From NCBI GenBank assembly GCA_022478985.1, contig JAKSZP010002702.1, positions 168,949 to 232,948 of the forward strand: DNA of 64,000 nucleotides, in the 5' to 3' direction. Each line of letters starts with the position of its first letter. Position 1 is the first letter of the stretch. The translations under genes and the position numbers were made by a program. The notes below the pieces were generated by a model. The model worked only from the letters and a program-made list of their open reading frames with translations, ran no database searches and was not told where the DNA came from. Shown here in pieces: positions 1-10,639 of the stretch. This DNA is from Massospora cicadina. Its lineage: Eukaryota > Entomophthoromycota > Entomophthoromycetes > Entomophthorales > Entomophthoraceae.

Positions 1-284
1 AGGATCTTTCACAGCCTTCTATATTGACCACTTAGTCAGTGCCATCATTGTTATATGTCGTCCTCATGATCGCAGCAGTTGGGGCTCCAACCCTCACAAT
101 TCAGAAAGTGGGGATGAAATTCCAAAAGCATTTCCTTTGATTTTGGTATTCGTGATGCTTCCAAATTGAAATTCTCATTGGTACCTTCTGGAACAGGTTT
201 CGTTCATGCTGAATAAGAGTCAATTTTTTGAGGCTCTATTAAGGAGTAGGAATTTCACCCTGATCATCGTCTCAAATCCTGACA
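1..284 (-). repeat. 3' LTR of E1 (partial)
   Basis: Diverged direct repeat of 6188-6472; shared stretches include the bases around 10-30, 105-125 and 270-284. On the minus strand it begins TGTCAGGATTTGAGAC. The rest of the LTR lies left of position 1. Confidence 0.8.
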
Positions 285-298
285 ACGCCCCCTCAAGA
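285..298 (-). other. Polypurine tract of E1
   Basis: Reading the minus strand, TCTTGAGGGGGCGT directly precedes the 3' LTR. This is the expected plus-strand DNA primer position for an LTR element. Confidence 0.6.
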
Positions 299-299
299 T

Positions 300-1560
300 C
301 CTGTTGGAGGGGTAAGGGCAGAAGGAATCAGCCATGTACTCAGTTCACCACTGTCCCCTGATTGACAAGGTAATGGAGTTCTCCAAATCTACCCTATTAA
401 TGAACTTATAGGTCTGGACCAGAAAACGTCGAACTTTTTCTGTCAACCTTTAGTCAATGGTGATAAAAGAGAATGAGGTCACCTAATTAAAATTGGTAAG
501 GAGGGTTGGCCGACATTAAATCAGGTTGTCTCCTTTTATGTGGGAATGACAGTGCATTGGGTGGCTGAGGCTTGAAGCTGGACAATTTTATCAGCTAAGT
601 AATAATAGTTAAATTAGAGTCTCAGGCGCGGAGGTACTGCGCAGAGGCTGAACGCTACTGGTAAATGAGGAGCACGCCCATATAGAGCATCATAGTGGGA
701 CATTTTGGCGATTTGATGGTAGATTATCTGGTTAGAAAGCAAGGCTCTAGGTAAATAATGGTTTTAGTGAGTAGGGTTAGAGGCGGCCATCTTACGTAGA
801 ATAGATATGAGGAAACATTAGTACGTTCCATTGCCCATCAATTGATGTGTTGTAGGGGGCGATAAAACTATGGCTAATTCAAAAATGAAGAAAGTTCTTG
901 TACTATCTGTGGGGTGAAATTTAGCCATCGTCTAAAACAAAAGTTTGTGGTCATGAAAGCTGGGTGAAAACAGATTGAACAAGGAATTGAAAGTGCTTTT
1001 GCATTAGCAGCGGGGGCAGAAATTGCATTAAACTATTTGGTCAGATGGTCCATGGCTAAGAGAATATACATATGGCCATGCAACCCGGCGGGTAAGGGCC
1101 TACTACATCAATGCTAAAAACGTTAAAGGGACCTGAAAGGGACACAAATGAGTGCTGACATTGGGGACTGGCTCAATCTTGATATTGGCAAGTCATAAAG
1201 TCCTCTAAATTTTCTTGTAGTTCTTTATCATTTTGATCCCAGTAGCATCATTTCTTTAGCCATCTGTGGGTCTGTTTCACTACCCCATACCCCATGGTCA
1301 TATTCCCCTCGGGGATAAATTTAGTACTAGAAGAATGGCGCACCAAGGAAACCATTTTTTTTAACTTTAATATACATCATTCCTTCCCTAATCTGAGCGT
1401 CTTAAGTCATTTTTTAGAGCTGAGATTGAATATCCAAAGTCTCTAACTCCCATCATTTGGGCTGATTAATTAGTATGTACAATCAGTTCTCCTCAGGGAT
1501 CAAATCAGCCAGTACTTGCATTCAAGAGAGCCCATCAGCGTTAGATGAATCGCTCTTGAA
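300..1560 (-). pseudogene. Integrase relic of E1
   Basis: On the minus strand, about 780-1080 reads as a decayed integrase core. A YILLAMDHLTK peptide corresponds to the usual I-DHLTKW stretch after the first catalytic Asp. It is followed by a TPQIVQELSSF-like segment and WAMERTNVS, which corresponds to the conserved G-x-x-ERxN motif holding the catalytic Glu. Stops and frameshifts are frequent. Between about 300 and 780 I see no clear GPY/F module, although its place would be here. The order after RNase H is typical of Ty3/gypsy. Confidence 0.6.
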
Positions 1561-1589
1561 TTATAGGCTTTAGTGAAATCGTAGTTCTG

Positions 1590-2800
1590 CAGCCTTAGGG
1601 CCCATGGATAACCAGCCAATTGGGTCCTTCATCTGCTGCAATCATCGGAGTGAGGAATGGTCAGTGATGATGGTGAAGTGGGTGCCATAGAGGTAGGGCA
1701 GAAGTACTTGATTGCCAACAAAACAGTCAATCACTCACGCTCAGTAATGTATAAATTTGTTCAGTAATTCTCAAGGTTTTGCTAAAGTAGGCTATTGGAT
1801 TATCGAAATGATTTTCTTCATGCTGGGCTAGGATAGCCCCAACTGCAACATCACTCACAACCTCGAATAGCAAGAATGGTCAAACAAAACGTGGAAGAAC
1901 TAAAGTGGATTTAGTACAAAGAGAATTTCTCAACGCATTAAACGCCTGCTCTTATTCAGGCCACCATTCAAAGGGCACATTCTTTTGGGAGATATAGAAC
2001 AAGGGCTCAGCTAGGTCGGCAAACCAAGGGATAAACTAACGATAATATCACAATTTTCCTAGGAATAACTGGATATTCCTAAGGCTCAGGGGATCGACAT
2101 CTTCTTAAAGGCATTGACTTTGTCTATGATGGGCTGGATACCAACTTTTGAGACCTTGTTATTGAGGAATTTCATTTCTGATTAAAAGAAAAAGCATTTC
2201 AAAGGTTTATATTCTTTTGAAGCTTTTAATAGATGATTAAAGACTTCCCAGAGATTCTTAATGACCAATAAAGGTCTGCAATAAGATGGCGATATCCTCA
2301 AGGTATATTAGGATACATTATAACTTCAATCCCCTGAGGATCCCATCTATGGTGCGTTAAAAGGTGGACGGTGCATTGAAAAGGACTGGGACATCCTCGT
2401 GCGTTTATATAGCCACACATTGGCTATGTGTATAAACTTGGCTTGATCTTTAGGGGTGATCTCCACCTGCTAATATCCACTAGCTATATTCATTGTGGAA
2501 AAGTATTGTGACCTGGAAAGAAAGTTAAGATTATTGTCAATTAAGGTCAATGGGCAACTGTCTTTCTTGGTGATGGAATTGAACTGGTGGTAGTCCATCA
2601 CCACACAATGGCGCCATCCTTCATTTAATTTAAAAGGAGGGGGGAGGCACAAGGGGCTACACGAAGGCACCAATAATCTGGCTTCATGTAGTTGCTTGAG
2701 CTCTACCGCTACTTGGTCTTTTTCAACCTGACTTTTGGTAAGGCTGTGATGACTGGGAAAGCGTCCCAGTCCCCACATGATGTAGAACCTCACTCATTTT
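1590..2800 (-). pseudogene. Reverse transcriptase-RNase H relic of E1
   Basis: The longest open stretch (2470-2793) holds the RT fingers: LKQLHEARLLVPS, then DYHQFNSITKKDSCPL and FSTMNIASGY, equivalent to the family D-Y-R-x-L-N, K-K-D-x-Y-P and L-D-L-x-S-G-Y motifs. Near 2289-2320 the catalytic motif reads LIYLEDIAIL, so YxDD has become YLED. Around 1600-1720 the C-terminal part of RNase H is recognisable from a G-x-x-F-x-I-I-T-D-H-S-S-L-R-W-L pattern. Frames change several times, so this is a dead copy. Confidence 0.75.
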
Positions 2801-3340
2801 TTTATTTTTAGGTAGAGTTTTGAGAAGAAGTCTGAGTGCTCTTTTAGATTTCCCATAATCTGGCTTCGTTGTTCACCGGTGAGCTCTTTCCCAATACAGG
2901 TGTCAACTAGAGCCACTGATGGGGGTGTTTCCAACCCAAAATCCCTTAGATTCCCAATGCAACAGATGTCATCAACAGCCTCTAATGGTAGGAGGCGAGC
3001 ATAAGCAGCCTGAGTACTAGGGCCACTATCCTAGGTTTTCAGTAAGATTATCCAACAACATTTATATGAATCCAGCAAGGCGGGATATTAATTTCCGGCA
3101 GGTTAGGACATCCTTGACTGACAGGCTATATAGACCTTGGACCTCCAGCAGCTATCTGGAGGGTATGTTGACGTGAACCCGGGTGTCAACAATAACCTGG
3201 GATTTTTGTGGTATAGTGGTCGTCATAGGCAAATAAATTGACATGCTTTTGTGGCCATCAACCACAGGATGGGGCATCTGTATGTGAGAGCCCCTCACGC
3301 AATATTCAAGTCATTTGATTAGACTATCACCTCTAATAGC

Positions 3341-3720
3341 TTAAGCCTGAGCTTTGTCCTCTGTTTTGGCATCGCATAATGTTTCAAAAGCCAGAGGTAC
3401 CCAATTTCTTAATAGGGATAGAAATTGTTTATCATAGTGCAAAAAAGCTGAGTAGTCCTGGAGAAACTGAGTCTCAAGGAGAAGATCATAGCTTGGATTA
3501 TCTAGTGCAATTGTGGGGGTATTTACTGCAAACTTTCCAAAATGGTTAGGTAAGGAAGAATAGGACCAAATGGACCAAGTACATTGTGGTCCAGCCATGC
3601 CTTATTCCATGTAATGTGGCAAGTCTGATGCAAACTTAATGCGTTTCATCAGTTTAGATAAAATTACATTTATAATAACCACTGTTGACAATAACGTACC
3701 TGGAATTTTATGGGACGTAA
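3341..3720 (-). pseudogene. Aspartic protease relic of E1
   Basis: Around 3620-3700 the minus strand carries a LSKLMKRIKFASDLPHYME-like stretch that aligns with the segment following the DTG active site in element D. The DTG itself is lost. The open stretch 3341-3598 then contains TPTIALDNPSYDLLL, equivalent to the C-terminal AIVLPNNNYDLLI of the D protease. Retropepsins cleave the Gag-Pol polyprotein; this copy cannot be active. Confidence 0.6.
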
Positions 3721-4099
3721 ACAGCAACGTGGGTAACTAGACTCCCAAACTGCGGAGGTAGTGTGAGAAACATTGTGATTCATCTGAAGAAGAGTAAGAG
3801 GTATCAGACTCTTTTTTATCAAAAGGTTTTGAAACTTCTTCTGGTCTATATCTCCAAGCTCATTGGAGTTTTCTAAATTACTCTTGAGGCAAAACAGGTA
3901 TGTTATTTTGTAGTGCCTCATCCTTCATGCTGACGGCCCTTTTCCTGCCTCCTCAGCGAGACTTTTCCAACAAGTCCTGGTGCTGTGACGGAAATCATTA
4001 AGTAAGTTCATTGAGGTCTTGAATTTTTCTGGTTTTTGACAATATGGACCTGTTGACAGCTGGATGTGGCAGAGGTGGTAGTTTTGGGATGCAGGGTAG

Positions 4100-5400
4100 A
4101 CGCAGGTATTTCATTAGGCATATCCTTGCTTTCCCATGCAAGTAAAACCATTCTTCTGGCCAATCATATCCATTTGAACCTCAGGATAGAACCCAACGTG
4201 GAGATGACAGCAGTTATGACGTCGCCCAGGGTAATGCGGTTAGTGATTACTAGGAGCTGTGCTTGGGCATATAAACAGCTGGCAAACTCCACAAGGCTTT
4301 CGCCTTTGTTCAGACGAATACTCATGAACGTTTGCTTTTGATTGGCTAAGGTTTGGTGCTGCCAAATTCCTGAATTAAGCCGGTATAGACTTGTTCCCAT
4401 GTGTGGCCTTCCTTTAGATGGGGACTTATAATCTTCTAAGCAGTGCTTTTCATTCTGGAGTGGATGTGCTTCGCCTTCTGTCAGTCAAAAGTTTCTTCCA
4501 AGGAACTCTCATAGCCATATAGGAAGGAGGCGATGCTTTCCTGTCTGGGGGTGAAATTCTCTTTAAAGCTAGGTTTAGAGTTAGTCACAATAGGAGTGGA
4601 AAGGAATTTGACACCATGAATTGGCGCAGGTTTATGGTTTCAGTTTCTTCATATTTGTGAAGGACTTGTTAATCCAACAATCATCTCAAACCCTCGAGGT
4701 CCTCTTGAATATCATCCCAGTTTCAGTTTAGAGGTGGTAATGGAGGTTTTGTGAGCAACCTGCTCGTTTAATGTTTAATTTCAGCGCGTTGAAGAAGCAG
4801 CTGGACTTCTAGAATATTTGGGTGCATGTTGAACCCTCACAAGATTTGCTCAAGCTGGCAGATGCAATTATCAATGATCTTGGTGCTAGCGCTAAGATTT
4901 TCATCTCATCTTACAAGGTCTCAATCAAGACCCTAGGGACATAGTGGCCCCGTCCACTCAAAGTTTGTACCCCAGGGCCATATTGCAGATTTGATCCCAA
5001 GAAGGGCGAGGGTTGTTAAAACGTCACTTTTAGAAGTCTTCAGGGCCGCTGGGAGTAGCACTTCAGAACCATATGGCCCTTGAGGCATGAGGACCTTCAG
5101 GACCTTCACTCATAGAGGCGATGTCATGAGAGGATAGCTTCTGGAAGTTCTTCTGAATAGCCCACACAAGGCCCTCAACTTAGCTTAGGCATTGATTCCA
5201 GGAAGCCTCAAAGAGGTATATACTTTGTCAGAGCTGGTCCTCAAGGTAGCCGGAAATTCTATTATCTAGTACCAAGAGTTATTGCAGGCCTCGTTGATTA
5301 ATGACGTTTATTGACGATGGCCTCCCAATTTTCATAAACAAAGTATGAGGCTGCAATATAGAAGTTGACAACATTGGGTTGTGTGGGTTTTTGTAATCCC
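4100..5400 (-). pseudogene. Gag relic of E1
   Basis: The open minus-strand stretch 4164-4400 contains RLNKGESLVEFASCLYAQAQ. This resembles the capsid signature of Ty3/gypsy Gag (Q-x-x-x-E-S-x-x-x-F-x-x-R-F-x-x-L). The rest, up to about 5400, is placed by position between PBS and protease. It has many stops, and I see no CCHC knuckle. Confidence 0.5.
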
Positions 5401-5854
5401 TAGTTGTTGGAAGACTTCAGGTGATCACCTGACTAACTTTTGGAGGGTAAGTATGGCAGGATGGACGAAATTCGGGAAGTGTTTGGTCCCCTAAGCCAAT
5501 TCTTCCACTGGCAGTAAATCCAAGTTAAATAAATCCCATATTGTGGAAGGCACCAAAGAAGCACGGAAGCGACTGGAGCGGCCTTCTACAGAGTAGATTC
5601 CATTTAGTAATTGTTGGATAATTTCATTGAGTTTCTCATATTGAAATTGATACTGATCTCTCTACATGGAAGGTAATGTAAACTGGAAGGTGGCCCAAGA
5701 ATATGTAAGCTTTTGGGTTGCATGGGTGGTACTCTGTATTGTGAGGTGCTAATCCATTGAGTGACGCTTCCCAACTAATAAGCAGGTTGATTCTCTTGAC
5801 TGTTATTATTCTCCATTGTTCATGATTGACGTTTTCACTTGGGCTGCTTAGAGC

Positions 5855-5872
5855 CCCCTGTAGTGAGCTCCA
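5855..5872 (-). other. tRNA primer-binding site of E1
   Basis: The minus strand reads TGGAGCTCACTACAGGGG next to the 5' LTR. This matches, with one or two changes, the PBS of elements A, B, C and D (TGGTGCTCACTACARGGG). The leading TGG would pair with a tRNA CCA end. I could not assign the tRNA species. Confidence 0.7.
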
Positions 5873-6472
5873 CTTATCTCAGTGTTTCAGTTCTCTGGAT
5901 TGTAGCAAAACTTTGAAAATGGGCTTTAAGTTATAAATTAGTGGAAAGTCAAAAAAAGATGGGGCGAAATAGAATACTTTAATGTGTTAAAGGGATTTGA
6001 TTTTTCTTGTCATAACAGTTCTCTAAACTGTAACTAAAGTTCAAAAATGGACAAAAAGCTGTAACTAGCAGATATTTTGAAAAACGAAAAGAAGGGACAA
6101 AATAGACTGCTTTATTGTGTTAAAAAGCGTCACTATTTTATAGTATGATGGGGACGTAATGCCTTGAGAACCTTTATAGCCTTTAAAATCAGAATCTTTC
6201 ACGGCTTTCTGGATTGACCACCTGGTTGGAGCTCTCATTTTTCTGCATTGTCCTCATGACTGCAAAGGTGAGGGTCACGCCACTCGAGGTACAGGAAGTG
6301 GGGATGGAATTCCTGAAGCATCTCCATCAATTCTGTAATCACAGTGCTTTCTAATCAAAACTCTCACTGATGCTTTCAGGGACAGGTTTTGTACTGCTGG
6401 CTAAGAGTCAAATGTGTGATACTTATGATGTTTGTAGGGATTTTGACTCTCTATTTGTCTCAAATACTGACA
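5873..6472 (-). repeat. 5' LTR of E1
   Basis: About 600 bp. The right end (minus-strand start TGTCAGTATTTGAGAC) matches the 3' LTR at 284. The inner end is set by the adjacent PBS. It contains a diverged 128-bp tandem duplication (5889-6145). Confidence 0.75.
5889..6145. repeat. Two-unit tandem repeat, about 128 bp, inside the E1 LTR
   Basis: Unit 1 starts at 5889 and unit 2 at 6017. Both open with AGTTCTCT and share aligned blocks, including an ACTGTAACTAAA-like stretch, GGGACAAAATAGA-like and TTAATGTGTTAAA-like. The units are clearly diverged, so the duplication is old. Repeats in the U3/R region of LTRs are often enhancer-like; a function here is only inferred. Confidence 0.65.
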
Positions 6473-8264
6473 GGAACTTTTACAATTTAGCCAATAAAAG
6501 TTAAGTAAAGACAGACCATTTAACAGGCCCAATTGAACAACTGCAATGAATTGAGTCAAAACACGCCGTATAGGGCTTTGACAAACTGAGGTCTGAGGAA
6601 GCGACTCCCTTAACAATAAAAGTAACTGGACGAGCTATTAAATGGATTTAAGGACATCTTAAGTACTGGATCTAACGACTATGGTCCTTCAAAGTAGAGA
6701 TCCAAAAGATGGATATAAGATCTGCTATAACATAAAAATCAATACCTTACCGCCGCTTGAAAGGTAAAGATTCTGTTATCGCCTAGTAATTAACCAACTA
6801 GAAGAATCCAGATTAATCAGCCTGTCAAAAAGCCCTTAGTTTTCTACACTATTGCAACTATGCAAAAAAGGATGGGAATCTCCGCGTAGTCATAAATATC
6901 AGTTGCTTAAATAAAATACCCAAAAAAGATCATTACCCACATACATTCATAAATGACGCTTTTAATGGCTTGGGTGGATAGAAAATTTCGTGGGAGATGG
7001 ATCTGGACAGTGGATAATAGCAGATGGAGCTTTATCCGGAGGAACAGGAGAAGTGCTCCCTGATCAGTATATAGGGGTTGTTTGAGCCAACAAGAATGCC
7101 ACAAGGGCTTCAACGCCCTGCCACTTACAGCGTGTGATGGATCATATCTTTAGTAATATCAAATGTCCCAGTGTGTTGATTTACCAAGATGACATTACTG
7201 TGTTAAGTCAGAATCTCCAATAGCATCTTTAACATCTTCACGAAGTCTTTATCTCGCTTCTGCATCAATTTTGAAGTTAAAATGGATAAAATGCATATTT
7301 CTAAAGCGGCAACTATAGTTACTTTGGCACAAGATTAGTCCTAACGGGTCCAAGCACCAGGACAGGAATGGTAAAGTGATTATGTTTATGAAGCCACTCA
7401 AGAATATGAGGGACATCTTTGTGATCCTCGTGTTGGTGGGATATTACTAGCAGTTATCCCCCATTTTTAAAACTTTTATGCACCCCTCGCTTACCTGCCA
7501 AAAAAAGAAACAGAGGTTAAGTGAGGCCTGAAACAGTAGCAAGCCTTCAAGGAGCTAAAGGCAATATTAGTAGAGGTGTCAATCCTGGCCTATCCAAAAA
7601 TCACAAGACCTTTTACTTCTACTTTGACGCTTGCGATATTGGGTTTGGCACAATGCGTCCCAAATGGATGTAGAAGCGGTAAACAACCCAATCAAGTATT
7701 ATTTAAAGGTTTTAGCAAATCTTAATGAACTACAATGTCATGGAGATAGAGTGCCTGGCGGTAGTCAAAGCAGTCTAGCATTTCTGACCCTACCTGTATG
7801 AGTTACATTTTAAAGTTGTTATGAATCAAGCATCGCTTTACTTGTTGCAGGATATGAAGGATCCTGACGGACGCCTTGTCCTATGGGAAGCACTTCTTAA
7901 GAGAAACAATTTTAAGATCAACTATCAAGCAGGGGACAAGCACCTCAACATTGACAGCCTGTCATGACTGCCAGTTTTCCACTAAAAAGCGCCAGAAAGC
8001 AATCAGTATATGAACTAATCAGGCTATCTGAAGAATCATGACAGATTAAATTAAATAAAGGAAAGACTGTCTTGATAAAGTGCTCCAAAGATAACTGGCG
8101 TGTTGATGAAAATTTAAGAAGAAAGTCAAAGACAAATGTAATCAGTTCATCAGACCAAGTGCTCAGATGAGAAATAGTAATTGAAGCGCACAAGCACGTC
8201 ATCCATGGGAGGTTTCATTAGACGTTGGCCTAACTGAAAGTTTAATTCTATTGGGAGTCCATGT
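6473..8264 (+). pseudogene. E2 pol, first segment: pre-RT, RT, RNase H, integrase HHCC
   Basis: Plus-strand pol relic. Around 6850-6950 the RT fingers are recognisable (L-R-V-V-I-N-I-S-x-L-N-K-I-P-K-K-D-H-Y-P). Near 7165-7205 LIYQDDITVLSQ keeps a YxDD box. A connection segment with VGYY follows at 7430-7500. From 7700 to 7975 RNase H shows ECLAVVKAV, a D-to-N-changed V-x-N-Q-A-S-L, MKDPDGRL and H-L-N-I-D-S-L-S. From 8184 the integrase zinc-binding region reads EAHKHVIHGRF with YWESM. It is cut exactly there by element A and resumes at 15930. Gag and protease of E2 must lie left of the window if E1 is inserted in E2. Confidence 0.75.
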
Positions 8265-9410
8265 TGTTGGTACTTTTCCTATATTCCCAGCCTGCTAGAT
8301 TACCTGGTGTTGTTAGAGGAAAATTTCCTAAAGTAAAGTGGATCAGAAATTGGTTGGCCCAAATTTTGGAGGAACTATGTTTGGGGGATTTTAGGATATT
8401 CGCCTGGTCATATCCATTAAGATCGATCCAGATGAATACCTAATATCATCAGGTGGAGCGGCCGACGAAATAGGGGCATCAGATAGCGATTAACTATCAG
8501 GTGTACCAATTTGGGATCGGTTGGGTTTAATCACCAACTGATTGGGAATGTATGATGAGTTGCAAGGTGAGTGATGCTACCTGCAACTAGCAAATCGATT
8601 GGTTGGTGAAGTGACCTGCCATAATGGGTAAAAAGTCCCATTACTTAAGCAGGTCACTAGCCAATTATGGTTGGTTCGCTTGAAATGAGAGGAAACGTTA
8701 GGTACACGTTTCTGACTCTATCATTTGAGGTCTTGAGGATGTCCAACAATGGAATCCTAGCCAGGATGGGGAAGACCATTGTGCCAAGAAGAGGAAGGGT
8801 GATTAAATGGCAACGGCTGCCATTTCATTGAAGAGGTGTCAACTGAGGGTTAGACGGCTGAATCCCCTATAAGTTCCCTAGGATTCACTATAATAAAACA
8901 TACACATATATTACCATACAGATATACATTAGTACATTAGAACATTATTGGTTTTATTGTAGATTCAGTTATAGTTAGACTATCAGCATCCAGTGTGAAG
9001 TTCCATCTCAAGAATATTATTGCAGAAGGCAATAATTGGTAGACTCTTAGAAGAAGAGTTGAGATTTGAGCGGGGATCTAGAGACAAAGAAAATCACAAC
9101 CAGGGGATCGCTGCCAACTGTCTGTTGGGCCAAAGGAGACTGTCATCAGAGAATCTTGACAAAGATTGAGTGTACAGTAATATAGGAAATGAATCCCTAC
9201 AAATACGACATATCAAGTATTCAATCAGAAGTACTGGCCAAAGCGTTGGGCCTGATAACAATTCTAACTCAACTACGGATAATAGTATACATACTATTAT
9301 ATGATAATATATCCATTAACAACGCAAGGTGCACGAGGAAACCAAACCTGTGCAGTAAAAGATTATTAGGGTTGACAACCAATAATCAACTTCTTAAGTA
9401 AATTTTTACA
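8265..9410 (+). repeat. 5' LTR of A
   Basis: Begins TGTTGGTACTTTTCC and ends AAATTTTTACA (TG...CA). Homologous to 14778-15929 and to both LTRs of B. A run of CTATAATAAAACA near 8888 is a plausible TATA/poly(A)-signal region. The 9189-9401 open stretch is not conserved in the B LTR frame and is not called. Confidence 0.9.
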
Positions 9411-9413
9411 AGT

Positions 9414-9431
9414 TGATGCTCACTACAGGGG
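9414..9431 (+). other. Primer-binding site of A
   Basis: TGATGCTCACTACAGGGG three bases after the LTR. It differs by one base from the B site, and the same site is used by C, D and E1. Confidence 0.7.
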
Positions 9432-9449
9432 TAGATGAGTAGAAGAATC

Positions 9450-10307
9450 TATTATAATGTTGTACAAAGAAGATGTTTCCAATTTTGGAAATAAGTTACT
9501 GAAGGAAGTAACTAATATAGAACGTGAAGAGGATCACGTTCAGTGGCATTCACCCAAATCAGCAGTGGAGCTCCAAGTGAAGCAAAATGAAGATACTCGA
9601 TTTCAGGGAAAAGGACTTGCAGCCTAGATATGGAACTATCTAGTGCTTCAAGGAAATCAGTTCCACCATACATCTACTTGAGATGAAGAGCGTCAGCAGG
9701 GCCAACTTGGGTTGGAATTGGGCCCGCTGTAAATAGTCCCAAGGAACAGCATGATCAACTCAGGTTAAATTAGATCCGCTTTAAATATTCCTGAGGAGAG
9801 AGTGTTAAGATAGGGCATTGGACAAAATAAGAAGCAATCAATCTGGAGAATTGGATTGCCATACTAATGAAGAGATAAAGTCAAAAGAGGAAATGATTGA
9901 TCCAAGATAGTGGAGGAAATCATTTGATTTAATAACACTCAATCACTGGTCAGAAGTTGCTGGAGACGAGTTCATTAATTTCGGAGAAATTGGATGAAGT
10001 TAATGAGGCCAGAACGACCTGTGTAATTAAGGATAGCCATGAAGGTTGAAAATCGTCTTCAGAGGAAAAAATGAGCTGGACAATCGGACAAAACTGTTGG
10101 CTGATGAGATACAAAGATCCAAAAGCATCAGTTGCCAAATAAGAGATGAAATTAGGTCCTGTTGGACGAATTTCCAGTCAGGATAAAAGGCCTAATTCAG
10201 GAGAACTGCCTGAAGTTGGCAAGTGTAGCCCATATGTGAAGAAACAGCGCTGCTGGTCATATAGGGAGAAAGGTCAATACTAATAAGTAGTATTGAGCCT
10301 AAGAGAA
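9450..10307 (+). pseudogene. Gag-position relic of A
   Basis: Starts with a peptide containing EDVSNFGNKLLKEVTNIE, also present in B (EDVSNFGNKLLKEITKIE at about 28202). Identity with B continues into NEDTRFQGKGL, after which both copies share a stop in this frame and continue in another frame. No capsid signature or CCHC knuckle is recognisable, so Gag is assigned by position only. Confidence 0.4.
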
Positions 10308-10530
10308 AATAATTGCAATGTTCCCAGCGGACTTTGAACCATTAACTGGTTATGTCCTGAGATTTTGATCAAGTCCCAGAAGAGGACCACTGAACCAAAT
10401 GGTTGGTTAAATCTTAAGAGGATAAGATTTTGAACCATGAAACTGGTAGGTTTAAGTACCCAGGACCCAGTTAGGATAAAGGACCTCTGAGCCTTTTTGT
10501 AGGTTGCAAGTCCCATCGCAAAAAAAAATA
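10308..10530 (+). repeat. Pol-flanking repeat block, upstream copy in A
   Basis: A block rich in GGACC.CTGAACCA and GGTCAAGTCC words and containing CTGGTAGGTTTAAGTACCC. It is paralogous to 12713-12935, beyond integrase in the same element, and to both blocks of B (29070-29290, 32541-32760). An A-rich tail follows each copy. Confidence 0.7.
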
Positions 10531-10639
10531 CAAAAAATATATAATATATTAAAATATCGATTTTTTAGTCTATGAGTTCAGACCTAAGAAGTGACAAGAA
10601 ATCCTGACGGCCAAATGAAGTAATTTACACCCTTGATGA

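Larger units (their letters stand above)
1..6472 (-). mobile_element. E1: Ty3/gypsy LTR retrotransposon, minus strand, 3' LTR cut by window edge
   Basis: Minus-strand element with the order 5' LTR (right), PBS, gag, PR, RT, RNase H, IN, PPT, 3' LTR (left). The two LTRs align over their outer 284 bases and both start TGTCAG on the minus strand. All coding parts are broken by stops and frameshifts. Immediately right of the element the sequence becomes the pre-RT part of a plus-strand pol (E2). E2 gag and protease are absent from the window, so E1 most likely inserted into E2 between PR and RT. The left end is outside the window, so its target duplication cannot be checked. Confidence 0.8.

Noticed and set aside
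3160..3205. Apparent DT(G) protease active site (IVDTRVHVNI) in E1
   Set aside because: It lies downstream of the protease C-terminal motif and aligns with the PR-RT spacer of D (IINTESEVEVPVGLYG), so it is not the active site.
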